A stretch of DNA of 64,000 nucleotides from NCBI GenBank assembly GCA_017446265.1, contig JAFSRD010000012.1, positions 59,234 through 123,233 of the forward strand. The letters run 5' to 3'. Positions 8,500 through 17,144 of this stretch are shown in pieces; the first letter of the stretch is position 1, and each line of letters begins with the position of its first letter. The stretch comes from Treponema sp. (lineage in GTDB: Bacteria > Spirochaetota > Spirochaetia > Treponematales > Treponemataceae). The notes below the pieces were generated by a model. That model worked only from the letters and a program-made list of their open reading frames with translations, was not told the DNA's origin and did no database searches. Made by a program: the position numbers and the translations under genes.

Positions 8500-9279
8500 A
8501 TGAAAAAATTAAAATTCGTCATAAGTTTCGCAGCATTCGGCTTTCTGCTTTCTTTTTTGTTCGGCCTTTTTTCGCGCAGCGGCATAGTGAGGATACTGCT
8601 TGTTGCACTTATATTTTGCGCAATTTTTGCCGTGCTCGGCTTTGTGATTCAGTTGCTGCTCGACACTATTTTGCATGTTGACAATGTTCAGGCAGCTTCA
8701 AGCGTTGCTATAGGCAGCGTTGCGCCGAAAACAGGCAGCCATGTTGATATTGTTGTGCAGGATGAAGCTTTGCCGACAGATGAAAACGCGCCGCAGTTTT
8801 TTGTCGGTGAAAATCATCAAATGCTCAATGAAGAAGATTATGATGACGGAAGCGTGCATGGCTTTGCAAAAACTCAAAGCGACGCTGATAGCGAAAAAGA
8901 GATGCCTTCAGGAAATGTTGACACGATTCATGAATTGGGCAATGTCGCATCAACTGCGCCTATCGAGAAAAAAACAGCTGACGGAGAAGGGTTTGTGCCG
9001 GTACCGCTTCAGGAAACGGTGCAGAATATGTCGAGCAAAGAAGCTGGAACTAGTTCTAGCGGCATAAAAAAAGATGAGACGCTCGATGAGCTCCCTAATT
9101 TTCAAGACTTGCAGGATTTGCAAACATCGTCTATGTCTGTAGACGACATTGTGGAAGACTCTGAATTTTCTTCACCGCCACTGAAAAATAAATCGGCTGC
9201 AGATAGAAAATTCAGTGAAAATGATACAATACTCATGGCAAAAGCGATAAGCACTGCGCTTGTGAAAGATGCCGAATAA
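8500..9279 (+). CDS. Treponemal membrane protein of unknown function in flagellar operon
   Basis: 259 residues, ATG 8500 behind a perfect aggaggtgcg site. I recognise no domain. Two hydrophobic segments lie at residues 4-23 and 30-52 (VISFAAFGFLLSFLFGLFS; ILLVALIFCAIFAVLGFVIQLLL), with a long acidic, low-complexity cytoplasmic tail (residues 70-259) rich in Asp, Glu and Ser. Its place between flhG and the sigma-28 gene matches a hypothetical gene at the same place in other treponemes, so a role in flagellar assembly or regulation is a reasonable inference, not shown by the sequence. Confidence 0.75.
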   Translation: MKKLKFVISFAAFGFLLSFLFGLFSRSGIVRILLVALIFCAIFAVLGFVIQLLLDTILHVDNVQAASSVAIGSVAPKTGSHVDIVVQDEALPTDENAPQFFVGENHQMLNEEDYDDGSVHGFAKTQSDADSEKEMPSGNVDTIHELGNVASTAPIEKKTADGEGFVPVPLQETVQNMSSKEAGTSSSGIKKDETLDELPNFQDLQDLQTSSMSVDDIVEDSEFSSPPLKNKSAADRKFSENDTILMAKAISTALVKDAE

Positions 9280-9289
9280 GGGTTGAGTT

Positions 9290-10078
9290 ATGGTAGACCA
9301 AATCAACGATGAAAAAGAAGAAGACAAACTCTGGGAAGAATACAGAAAAACTGGTTCTCAGATGCTCCGCGATAAATTTATTCGCCAGTACATGCCGCTT
9401 GTAAAATATGTAGCTGGGAAAGTTTCTGTCGGCATGCCCGGTAGCGTAGAGTTTGATGATTTAGTGGGGTTCGGACAGTTCGGCTTGCTCGATGCAATAG
9501 AAAAATACGACCCCGCAAAAAATGTTAAATTTAAAACGTATGCGGTAACGCGTATACGTGGCGCAATATTTGATGAACTCCGCCAGATTGACTGGGTGCC
9601 GCGCAGCGTCCGTCAAAAGTCGCGCGAGATTGAAGATGCAATCAATACGCTCGAAGCGCGGCTCGGAAGGACGGCAAGCGATGCAGAAATTGCAGAGTCG
9701 CTGGGCATGAGCGAAGACGACTATCACCGCACTATTATGAAAGTGTCAGGAACGAGCGTGCTTTCGCTCAACGATGTATGGCGTGCTAACGATGACTCTG
9801 CGAGCATGTCTATTGGCGACAGCATTGAGTCGCCTGCAAGCATGAATCCAGACGCTGTTGTAGAGCGCGAGGAAATAAAAAAAGTGATAACAGAAGCAAT
9901 CAACGAGCTGCCGGAAAAAGAGAAAATGGTAATTGTTTTGTACTATCACGAAGATTTGACGTTTAAAGAAATTGGGCAAGTGCTCAACGTGAGCGAATCG
10001 CGAATCTCGCAGCTTCATACAAAAGCAAGCCTTCGCCTTCGCGCAAAATTAACAAATATTCGCAAAGGGATTATGTAA
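9290..10078 (+). CDS. fliA: RNA polymerase sigma-28 factor for flagellar genes (FliA/WhiG type)
   Basis: A 262-residue sigma-70-family factor of the FliA/WhiG group. Region 2 is visible as YMPLVKYVAGKV to VEFDDLVGFGQFGLLDAIEKYDP and YAVTRIRGAIFDELRQIDW; the sequence DWVPRSVRQKSREIE is typical of this group. Region 3 follows (LGRTASDAEIAESLGMS), then region 4 with a helix-turn-helix (LTFKEIGQVLNVSESRISQLHTKA). It should direct transcription of late flagellar genes. ATG 9290 follows gggttgagtt. Its TAA stop overlaps the ATG of the next gene (taATG), suggesting coupling. Confidence 0.95.
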   Translation: MVDQINDEKEEDKLWEEYRKTGSQMLRDKFIRQYMPLVKYVAGKVSVGMPGSVEFDDLVGFGQFGLLDAIEKYDPAKNVKFKTYAVTRIRGAIFDELRQIDWVPRSVRQKSREIEDAINTLEARLGRTASDAEIAESLGMSEDDYHRTIMKVSGTSVLSLNDVWRANDDSASMSIGDSIESPASMNPDAVVEREEIKKVITEAINELPEKEKMVIVLYYHEDLTFKEIGQVLNVSESRISQLHTKASLRLRAKLTNIRKGIM

Positions 10079-12042
10079 TGGTATCGCTTGAGCAAATTAG
10101 AAGCGACATGCAGGAACTCCTTGACCGTGACAATCAACTGCACAACGTTGAAGTGAATGCGGAAAGCATTGACGAAGCGCTTGCAGATGCTGCCGTTCAG
10201 CTCGACACAAAAGCGGCAGATTTACAGTACGAAGTTGTCGAAAAAGGCAGCAATGGATTTTTAGGACTTGGCAAAAAGCCGTGGACGTTGCGCATTTATC
10301 AAAATCCAAATACGATGCAAGCTGCAAAAAAATCTGCCAAAGACGATTTGTTTGGAAGCGAAGGAGAATCTGCGGTAGAAAAAATTAGTGACCGCGATGG
10401 ATTATTTTTTATACGTCACTTTGGCGACGAAATATTGCTCAAAGTTTTGCTGCCCGTTGGAAAAGGCGCGCACGTAGACAGCAAAGAAGTATTCCAGCGA
10501 TTGCGCCGCCCCGACACGCTTTCTATTGAAGAAAGCCTTGTCAATAAATATATAAAAAATGGCACTGACGGCAAATACGAAGTTGTAGGCGAGTACAAGC
10601 ATATTGCTGCAGCAGATGCAATGATTGTCATAAATATTTCAAGCGACGAAATGAAAGCTACTATCACTGCAACAGGTCCTGCTATGAGCGGCGCTGACGT
10701 TTCTGTACAGATGATTGAACGCGCGCTTGGTGCACAGGGCATTACTGTAGGCATAGATAAAGATAAAATTGCAGAGTTTGTAGATAACCCTGTGTATGAT
10801 GTTCCGTATGAAGTGGCAGCAGGCATTCCTGCAGTTGATGGGCGCGACGCGTATATTGCATATGATTTTGAAACAGATACGAGAAAACTCCGTGCAACTG
10901 AGACTGCTACCGGTCAAATTGATTTTAAAGAATTGAATCTCATTCAAAACGTCATAAAAGGCGGGCGGCTTGCGCAAAAGATTCCTGCGGAGCGTGGCAA
11001 AGCTGGCAAAACGCTTTTAGGACGGTATCTGGAAGCGAAGAATGGCAAGGACATTCCTATTCCGCTCGGTCAAAACGTTTCGCTTGCATCAGATGGCATG
11101 ACAGTTATTGCAGACACAGACGGGCAGGTAATGCTGTTTGCGGGCAAAATCACTGTAGAGCCGGTGCTGCAAGTGCACGGAGTCAATATCAAGACGGGCA
11201 ATGTCAAGTTCCTCGGTTCTGTCATCGTGCGCGGAAATGTAGAGGACGGATTTAATGTGGATGCTTCAGGCAATGTCGAAGTGAGCGGTACTGTTGGAAA
11301 GTGTAAAATCAACGCGGGCGGCAATATCATAGTGCAGCAAGGCATTTTTGGAAAAGACGAAGGCGTGCTCACGAGCAAAAAATCGCTTTGGGCAAAATTC
11401 ATTCAAGCTGCAAAAGTTGAAGTGGAAGATTCAGTTATTGTCACCGACAGCATTATGAGCTCTGAAGTTGTCGCTATGAAAAGCATTTTGCTCACGGGGA
11501 AAAAAGCGCAGATTACCGGCGGGCATCTGTTTGCCACAGAAGAGATTGCCGCAAAAAATATCGGTTCGCCTGGCGGCGGTGCGGAGACAATTCTTGAAGT
11601 TGGATTTGACCCGCGCGCAAAACAACGTCTCGACGAGCTTCAGGAAAAGCAGGGAGCGCTTGTCAAAGAGCTTGAAAACATAGAGCTTGACATTTCGACG
11701 CTTGAAAATCAAAAGAAAATACGCCGCACGTTGCCAAAAGACAAAGAAGACAATCTTGTGAAACTGCGCGAACGCCGCGATCAGATAGATGGGGAATCTA
11801 CCCAGATGACTGAAGAAATTCAGTCGTTGCAAGAGCACTTGCGTGAGCTGAAAGCAGTTGGAAAAGTAAAAGCGTCGGGTACTGTGTACTCAGGCGTAAA
11901 GATTTATGTTCGCGACGTGCTCGATGAAGTGCGCAATGAAGTCTCGGCAGTTACATTCTATTATGACAACAGTTTTGTCAAACGAGGCAAGTACGAGCCG
12001 CCTGCACAGCTAAAGGGACCTGATGGCTATACAACCAATTGA
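10078..12042 (+). CDS. fapA: FapA-family protein (DUF342) with Jag-N-like N-terminus
   Basis: 654 residues. Residues about 20-70 resemble a Jag-N domain (AESIDEALADAAVQLD, then KGSNGFLGLGKKPWTLRIY). The middle (roughly 170-520) is the FapA/DUF342 region with a beta-helical repeat rich in Gly and Val (VIVRGNVEDGFNVDASGNV, CKINAGGNIIVQQGIFG). Residues about 520-610 form a coiled coil of Glu, Leu and Lys. FapA-family proteins occur in flagellar operons of spirochaetes and others, and are involved in flagellar assembly or regulation, with the exact biochemistry unclear. It overlaps the sigma factor gene by one base and the next gene by 20 bases. Confidence 0.88.
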   Translation: MVSLEQIRSDMQELLDRDNQLHNVEVNAESIDEALADAAVQLDTKAADLQYEVVEKGSNGFLGLGKKPWTLRIYQNPNTMQAAKKSAKDDLFGSEGESAVEKISDRDGLFFIRHFGDEILLKVLLPVGKGAHVDSKEVFQRLRRPDTLSIEESLVNKYIKNGTDGKYEVVGEYKHIAAADAMIVINISSDEMKATITATGPAMSGADVSVQMIERALGAQGITVGIDKDKIAEFVDNPVYDVPYEVAAGIPAVDGRDAYIAYDFETDTRKLRATETATGQIDFKELNLIQNVIKGGRLAQKIPAERGKAGKTLLGRYLEAKNGKDIPIPLGQNVSLASDGMTVIADTDGQVMLFAGKITVEPVLQVHGVNIKTGNVKFLGSVIVRGNVEDGFNVDASGNVEVSGTVGKCKINAGGNIIVQQGIFGKDEGVLTSKKSLWAKFIQAAKVEVEDSVIVTDSIMSSEVVAMKSILLTGKKAQITGGHLFATEEIAAKNIGSPGGGAETILEVGFDPRAKQRLDELQEKQGALVKELENIELDISTLENQKKIRRTLPKDKEDNLVKLRERRDQIDGESTQMTEEIQSLQEHLRELKAVGKVKASGTVYSGVKIYVRDVLDEVRNEVSAVTFYYDNSFVKRGKYEPPAQLKGPDGYTTN

Positions 12043-12349
12043 TTTGCAAACAGTATATTCTCAAATGGCAAATGTTGCTCAGAATGTGCAGCGTGCTCAA
12101 GAAGGACCTGCGCTTGTAGAAGCGATGCAACAGCAAAATGCAGTGCAGGAAAATTTAGAGGAAGTGACGCGTGTTGCACCTGCTGCAGAAAGCGAATCTG
12201 AGTCGCAGGCGGTAAAAAACGAGCAGCAAGGAGGAACATTTTTTAGCGATGGCAGCAACGAAGGCAGCAGCAAGCGCAAGCGGCAAACGCATGAAGAAGG
12301 CAGCATACGCGAGTCGTTTATAGGGCAGCATGTCGATATTACGAGGTAG
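12023..12349 (+). CDS. Small hypothetical protein of the flagellar operon
   Basis: 108 residues, ATG 12023 inside the end of fapA, after a taaagggac site. No recognised domain. It is rich in Gln, Glu and Ser, starts with a predicted helix (residues 5-35), and has a charged C-terminus SSKRKRQTHEEGS. A similar small gene follows fapA in other treponemes. It is kept as a real gene because of its ribosome-binding site, its tight fit between two genes, and the absence of any other reading frame in 12043-12349. Function unknown. Confidence 0.65.
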   Translation: MAIQPIDLQTVYSQMANVAQNVQRAQEGPALVEAMQQQNAVQENLEEVTRVAPAAESESESQAVKNEQQGGTFFSDGSNEGSSKRKRQTHEEGSIRESFIGQHVDITR

Positions 12350-12351
12350 GT

Positions 12352-13008
12352 GTGATAGCGTTTGCATCGTTCATAGTTGTCATAAATATCATTCTCTGGA
12401 TAGTGTTTCTTGTAAAATTTAAAAAACTTTTTTCCACTGACGACATCATTGCAAAAGTGCGCGCGGAAATGGAAAATATGATACGCGACATTGACCGCAC
12501 GACAAACAGAGACATAAACCTTATAGAAGACAGGACAAAACGGCTGCAAAAGATTGTTGACGATGTAGACAGGCGGCTTGCACTTGTGCGCGCAGAAGAA
12601 GTAAAGCAGGCGTCTGCCATTGCACTCCATGGAGCGCTTAAAAAAAATGCCGTAACGCCATCTGCAAAACGCGTTTCCGACAACTACAAAAAAAACAGCG
12701 TAAAAGCAAATGCTGTGTATGAAATTACTGATAGTGGCAAAAGGGAAACGAAACAACAGCATTCGCTTTTTGACGACGAACAGTTTGTACGCGCAAAGGC
12801 AGATGAGGTTCAACGTGCCGATGCTTCGTATGCAGAAGTTCCCATTATTAAGCCTGACATTTATTTTTCAGAGACGCCGATAACGCCTCGAAAAAGTTTT
12901 AACGCGCACGTAAAAGAGCTGAACGACATGGGGCTGACAGTAGAGCAGATTGCAAAAAAACTTTCGTGCTCTACGACAGAAGTGCAGCTTGCGCTTGATT
13001 TGCTGTAA
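12352..13008 (+). CDS. Membrane-anchored coiled-coil protein with C-terminal helix-turn-helix
   Basis: 218 residues from GTG 12352, three bases after the preceding stop. One N-terminal hydrophobic helix (FASFIVVINIILWIVFLVKF) is followed by a coiled coil (about residues 25-85), a variable middle, and a C-terminal helix-turn-helix-like segment (MGLTVEQIAKKLSCSTTEVQLALDLL). This layout is like the DUF6115/YlxL group found in flagellar operons. Whether the last segment binds DNA is doubtful in a membrane-anchored protein; protein-protein contact is as likely. Confidence 0.7.
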   Translation: MIAFASFIVVINIILWIVFLVKFKKLFSTDDIIAKVRAEMENMIRDIDRTTNRDINLIEDRTKRLQKIVDDVDRRLALVRAEEVKQASAIALHGALKKNAVTPSAKRVSDNYKKNSVKANAVYEITDSGKRETKQQHSLFDDEQFVRAKADEVQRADASYAEVPIIKPDIYFSETPITPRKSFNAHVKELNDMGLTVEQIAKKLSCSTTEVQLALDLL

Positions 13009-13022
13009 AAAAGGAGGTAGCT

Positions 13023-14084
13023 GTGGAGATCAGCGAAAAGCAGTTTGGAACGCTTTCTGACGGCACGAGCGTTGCGCTTTTTACTGTCAAGAACGAGTGC
13101 ATGTCATTTTCGGTGACTGACTATGGGTGCAGGATTACGAGCGTTATTTTGAATGGAAGAAATGGCGAACGCACTGAAGTTACGCATGGATATTCTACAT
13201 TTGAAGGATATGTGTATGATGCAAACTATTTCGGTGCGTTTGTCGGTAGGTTTGCAAATAGAATAGAAAACGCTTCATTCGTCCTTGATGGCCGTACGTA
13301 TATGCTTGACAAAAACGACGGGCAAAACATGTTGCACGGCGGCTTTGCAGGATGGGACAAAGAAATGTGGCAGCCTAAAATTATTAAAGAATCAACGCAC
13401 GCAGGCGTGCGGTTTACGCGCATTTCTCCCGACGGCGAGCAGGGGTTTCCCGGCACACTGAACGTATCAGTGTCATACACACTCGATGAAAAAAACAACA
13501 TTACGTGCCGCTATACTGCGTCAACCGATAAGCCGTGCCCTGTAAATTTAACAAATCATGCATATTTTAATTTGGCGGGAAGCGGCACAATCAAAAACCA
13601 TACATTGAAGCTTGCGTGCACACACATGCTTGAAACAGATGCGGCTCTTATTCCTACTGGCAAAATCGTTCCCGTGTCGGGTACGCCGTATGATTTTACA
13701 AGCGAAAAACTCATAGGTAGAGATATTGACAAGGCGTGTGGCGGATATGACAATTGCTACGTGACGAGCGTATACAATGCGGACGATGGCAGCCGCAGCG
13801 TGCCGCTTTCAGAAAAAAAAGTGGCGCATGTTGCAGAACTCGTTGACACAGTTTCAGGACGTGCCATGACTGTATCTTCAAATCTTGAAGGCATGCAAGT
13901 GTACACGGGCAACATGCTCAACAATGTGCGCGGCAGAAACGGCGCCGTATATGGCATGCACAGCGCAATTTGCCTTGAAACGCAATGTTTCCCTAATTCG
14001 CCAAATGTGCGGCAGTTTCCCTCGTGCGTTTTACAGCCCGGCGAAACATATGATGCCGTAACAGTATATAGTTTTTCTTTTTAA
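13023..14084 (+). CDS. galM: Aldose 1-epimerase (galactose mutarotase)
   Basis: GalM interconverts alpha and beta forms of aldohexoses, chiefly galactose or glucose. The 353-residue product has the family landmarks: GRFANRIENASFVLDG, the substrate-contact NMLHGG near residue 100, catalytic NHAYFNLAG near residue 175, GGYDNCYV (usual GYDHxxV), and catalytic Glu in ICLETQCFPNSPN. GTG 13023 follows an excellent aaaaggaggtagct site. Length is normal. It links the flagellar and V-ATPase regions but is not obviously related to either; its tight spacing (14 bases) suggests it is read from the upstream operon. Confidence 0.94.
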   Translation: MEISEKQFGTLSDGTSVALFTVKNECMSFSVTDYGCRITSVILNGRNGERTEVTHGYSTFEGYVYDANYFGAFVGRFANRIENASFVLDGRTYMLDKNDGQNMLHGGFAGWDKEMWQPKIIKESTHAGVRFTRISPDGEQGFPGTLNVSVSYTLDEKNNITCRYTASTDKPCPVNLTNHAYFNLAGSGTIKNHTLKLACTHMLETDAALIPTGKIVPVSGTPYDFTSEKLIGRDIDKACGGYDNCYVTSVYNADDGSRSVPLSEKKVAHVAELVDTVSGRAMTVSSNLEGMQVYTGNMLNNVRGRNGAVYGMHSAICLETQCFPNSPNVRQFPSCVLQPGETYDAVTVYSFSF

Positions 14085-14105
14085 CAGCATATGTCAAAAA
14101 AAGTA

Positions 14106-14134
14106 TTGTCATACAAGGATATTTATAGTACAAT
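14106..14134 (+). promoter_or_regulatory. Sigma-70-type promoter of the V-ATPase operon
   Basis: TTGTCA at 14106-14111 and TACAAT at 14129-14134 are separated by exactly 17 bases. It lies 80 bases before the subunit E gene, in the 130-base gap after galM. The expected start of transcription (about 14140) coincides with the first base of a perfect hairpin. Confidence 0.75.
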
Positions 14135-14139
14135 AGATG

Positions 14140-14165
14140 TGTTCTGAAACTGAGGTTTCAGAACA
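14140..14165 (+). repeat. Dispersed hairpin repeat, perfect copy, in the V-ATPase leader
   Basis: Stem tgttctgaaac (14140-14150) pairs perfectly with gtttcagaaca (14155-14165) around the loop tgag. Related copies are at 8437, 29231 and 62609. Here it would form the very 5' end of the V-ATPase mRNA, so it may protect the transcript or take part in control. Confidence 0.8.
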
Positions 14166-14214
14166 GGTTTTATACAGTGCTATTTAACTGTCAAATACTT
14201 TTTAGCGAGGTTAT

Positions 14215-14829
14215 ATGGACGTTCAGTTGCAAGAATTGATTGATAAAATCAAAAAAGACGGTATTGCAAGTGCCGAAGAATCTGCTCAAAACATAATAGC
14301 AGATGCGCAGAACCGCGCAGCACAGATTGTTTCTGACGCGGAGCAAAAAGCTGAAACTATCCTTAAAAACGCACAGGCGGAAACAAAACGCATGGCAAAA
14401 GCGAGTGAAGATGCGATTGCGCAAGCGGGCAGAAACATGATTATTTCGTTTCGCGACGCACTTGTTGCAGAACTCGATAGGCTCGTTCAAATGGAAACAG
14501 AAAAGGCGTACTCAAAAGATTTGCTTATGCAGCTTATTCCGCAAACAGTGCAGGCGTGGGTAAAAAATACAGACGCAGAAGAGTTGTCTGTGCTGCTTTC
14601 TGAAAAAGATTTGAAATCGTTGCAGTCGGAACTTGCTGCCGCGCTCAAAGCAGAGATTGCAAACGGTCTTGAGCTTAAACCAGATAAAACGCTTTCTGCA
14701 GGCTTTAGAATTGGTGTAAAAGACGGTACTGCATATTATGATTACTCAGCTGAATCGCTTGCCGATTTGTTCTCATCGTATTTGAACCCGCGCACGGCAA
14801 ATATATTGAAAGGCGCGGTCAAGGAATAA
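14215..14829 (+). CDS. atpE: V-type ATP synthase subunit E
   Basis: 204 residues, ATG 14215 after gcgaggttat. This is the peripheral stalk subunit E of the A/V-type ATPase. The first 80 residues are a long Ala- and Glu-rich helix (AEESAQNIIADAQNRAAQIVSDAE), typical of the E-subunit coiled coil; the C-terminal half is the globular alpha/beta domain (ADLFSSYLNPRTANIL). First gene of a seven-gene operon E - DUF2764 - A - B - D - I - K, the same order as in other treponemes. Confidence 0.9.
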   Translation: MDVQLQELIDKIKKDGIASAEESAQNIIADAQNRAAQIVSDAEQKAETILKNAQAETKRMAKASEDAIAQAGRNMIISFRDALVAELDRLVQMETEKAYSKDLLMQLIPQTVQAWVKNTDAEELSVLLSEKDLKSLQSELAAALKAEIANGLELKPDKTLSAGFRIGVKDGTAYYDYSAESLADLFSSYLNPRTANILKGAVKE

Positions 14830-14834
14830 ACGTT

Positions 14835-15380
14835 GTGAGCGGCAAACAATATTATCTTATTGCGCAACTGCCTGACATCACAAATGCTGAGCGCACACTG
14901 CCTGTAACAGAATCATATTATCGTGATGTATGCGCTCGTTTTCTTTCTGCAAAACAGCTTGAAGTGCTCGCAATGCTTTCGCTTGTACCGCCGAGAACTG
15001 CCGTTCCCACAGGCTCGCAATTCCTTGATGCGTGGTACGAGCACGAGCGCAATCTTCGTTTTGCATTGGCGCAGATACGCGCGCAGAAGATGAAAAGAGA
15101 TGCGGAGCAAGTACCGTCGTCATGTACGCAGGACATCGTTGCTGCCGCGCGGACTGCTGTTGGCATGGACAGTCCGCTTTCTGCAGAGCAATTTTTGCAT
15201 GAATACCGCATGAGCGTGCTCAACAGCATGCGACCGCTCGACATGTTTTCAATTGACGCGGTGTACGAGTACGGCATACGGCTGCTGCTTGTCCAGCGCA
15301 TGAAAAAATTTAACAAAGAAACGGGAACTGTTTCTTACCACAGAATATACGATTCAATTTTGGAGAACTCAAATGACTGA
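14835..15380 (+). CDS. DUF2764 protein of V-ATPase operon
   Basis: 181 residues from GTG 14835, five bases after subunit E, overlapping subunit A by 8 bases. It matches the DUF2764 type of small helical proteins seen at this place in spirochaetal and chlamydial V-ATPase operons (start GKQYYLIAQLPDI). The operon has no recognisable subunit C or F, so this protein may take the role of the central-shaft socket (subunit C); that is inference. No membrane segments. Confidence 0.75.
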   Translation: MSGKQYYLIAQLPDITNAERTLPVTESYYRDVCARFLSAKQLEVLAMLSLVPPRTAVPTGSQFLDAWYEHERNLRFALAQIRAQKMKRDAEQVPSSCTQDIVAAARTAVGMDSPLSAEQFLHEYRMSVLNSMRPLDMFSIDAVYEYGIRLLLVQRMKKFNKETGTVSYHRIYDSILENSND

Positions 15381-17142
15381 TACAAAAGCAAAAGTAGTCG
15401 GCATAAACGGCAACATGGTTTCTATCGCTTTTGACGGAAACATCTCTATGAATGAAGTCGGGTATGTGAAAGTTGACGATACAAAGCTCAAAGGAGAAGT
15501 GATTCGCGTTCGCGGTGCTGTTGCGCAGATGCAAATTTATGAGATGACAGACGGCATCAAGATGGGTGACGATGTTTCATTTGAGGGCGACTTATTGAGC
15601 GTAGAACTTGGTCCTGGCTTGCTTGGTCAAGTGTACGACGGATTGCAAAATCCGTTGCCGCTCGTTGCTGAAAAGGCGGGCTTTTTTCTTGAGCGCGGCG
15701 TGTATGTGGACCCGCTTTCGCGAGTCACAAAGTGGGATTTTACGCCTACAGCAAACGTAGGCGATGTTGTATATGGTGGCGATTCTGTAGGCACTGTTCC
15801 TGAAGGTCCGTTCAAGCATAAAATCCTTGTGCCGTTTGGCATGTATGGCGCGTACACGGTTAAGAAAATAACGGGCGCTGGTTCGTACACTATTAAGGAT
15901 GAAATAGCAGTTCTCCAAGACGAGAAAGGCAATGAACATGCTATCACTATGACGTTCAGGTGGCCGGTAAAGCGTGCAGTCACTTGTTATGCAGAGCGTC
16001 TTGCGCCGACAGAAGCTATGGTTACAAAAGTGCGCCTTATCGATACATTTTTTCCCGTTGCGCGCGGTGGCACGTACTGCATTCCCGGTCCGTTCGGCGC
16101 GGGCAAGACTGTTTTGCAGCATACCACAAGCCGCAATGCAGATGTCGATATAGTGATTATTGCTGCGTGCGGTGAGCGCGCGGGCGAAGTTGTAGAAACT
16201 ATTAAAGAATTTCCAGAGCTTACTGACCCGCGCACAGGCGAGTCGCTTATGAAGCGCACCATCATCATCTGCAACACGTCGTCAATGCCTGTTGCTTCGC
16301 GCGAAGCGTCTGTGTACACGAGTGTTACGCTTGCAGAGTATTACAGGCAGATGGGTTTGAACGTTCTGCTGCTTGCAGACTCCACGTCGCGCTGGGCGCA
16401 AGCGTTGCGTGAAATGAGCGGCCGCTTGGAAGAGATTCCAGGCGAAGAGGCGTTTCCTGCGTATCTTGAATCGTATATTGCTGCATTCTATGAGCGGGCA
16501 GGCGTTGTGCGCTTGCGTGATGGCACAACAGGTTCTGTCACTATAGGCGGCACTGTTTCTCCTGCGGGCGGCAACTTTGAAGAGCCAGTGACGCAAGCAA
16601 CGCTCAAAGTTGTCGGCGCGTTTCACGGTCTTTCGCGCGAACGCTCCGATGCGCGAAAGTATCCTGCAATTGACCCTATCAGTTCGTGGGCAAAGTACAA
16701 GAGCGTCATCCGCGAAGATCTCGTCGATTTTGCGCGCTCCATTTTTAAAAACGGGCAGGAAATCAACCAGATGATGAAAGTTATTGGCGAAGAGGGAACG
16801 ACAACTGAAGACTACATCGTGTATCTCAAAAGCGAATTCCTCGATGCTGTGTATTTCCAGCAAAACTCATTTGACGAAGTTGACGCTGCGGTGAGCGTTG
16901 AGCGCCAGACGTACACATTCAGAAAAGTGCTCAAAATACTTGGTTCTGATTTTGCGCTTGAAACAAAAGACGATGCGCGTTCGTATTTCAACTCAATGCG
17001 CCAGCTTTTCATCGACTGGAACTATTCGCCGTGGAAGGAAAGCAAATTCGACGACATCGAAAAAAATATAGACGAGCTGTACGCTGCAAAAAATGGTATG
17101 CTGCAAGAAGCTGCCGCGCAACTGCTCAAGGAAGGTGAATAA
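15373..17142 (+). CDS. atpA: V-type ATP synthase catalytic subunit A
   Basis: 589 residues, the catalytic subunit of the V-type ATPase. The P-loop [12 protein letters not shown] is at about residues 238-249, followed by the A-type [17 protein letters not shown] and the Walker B region [27 protein letters not shown]. The non-homologous insert of A-subunits lies before the P-loop (around 130-200). Length is normal. Starts at ATG 15373 inside the end of the DUF2764 gene. Works with B in the A3B3 head to couple ATP to H+ or Na+ movement. Confidence 0.97.
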   Translation: MTDTKAKVVGINGNMVSIAFDGNISMNEVGYVKVDDTKLKGEVIRVRGAVAQMQIYEMTDGIKMGDDVSFEGDLLSVELGPGLLGQVYDGLQNPLPLVAEKAGFFLERGVYVDPLSRVTKWDFTPTANVGDVVYGGDSVGTVPEGPFKHKILVPFGMYGAYTVKKITGAGSYTIKDEIAVLQDEKGNEHAITMTFRWPVKRAVTCYAERLAPTEAMVTKVRLIDTFFPVARGGTYCIPGPFGAGKTVLQHTTSRNADVDIVIIAACGERAGEVVETIKEFPELTDPRTGESLMKRTIIICNTSSMPVASREASVYTSVTLAEYYRQMGLNVLLLADSTSRWAQALREMSGRLEEIPGEEAFPAYLESYIAAFYERAGVVRLRDGTTGSVTIGGTVSPAGGNFEEPVTQATLKVVGAFHGLSRERSDARKYPAIDPISSWAKYKSVIREDLVDFARSIFKNGQEINQMMKVIGEEGTTTEDYIVYLKSEFLDAVYFQQNSFDEVDAAVSVERQTYTFRKVLKILGSDFALETKDDARSYFNSMRQLFIDWNYSPWKESKFDDIEKNIDELYAAKNGMLQEAAAQLLKEGE

Positions 17143-17144
17143 GA

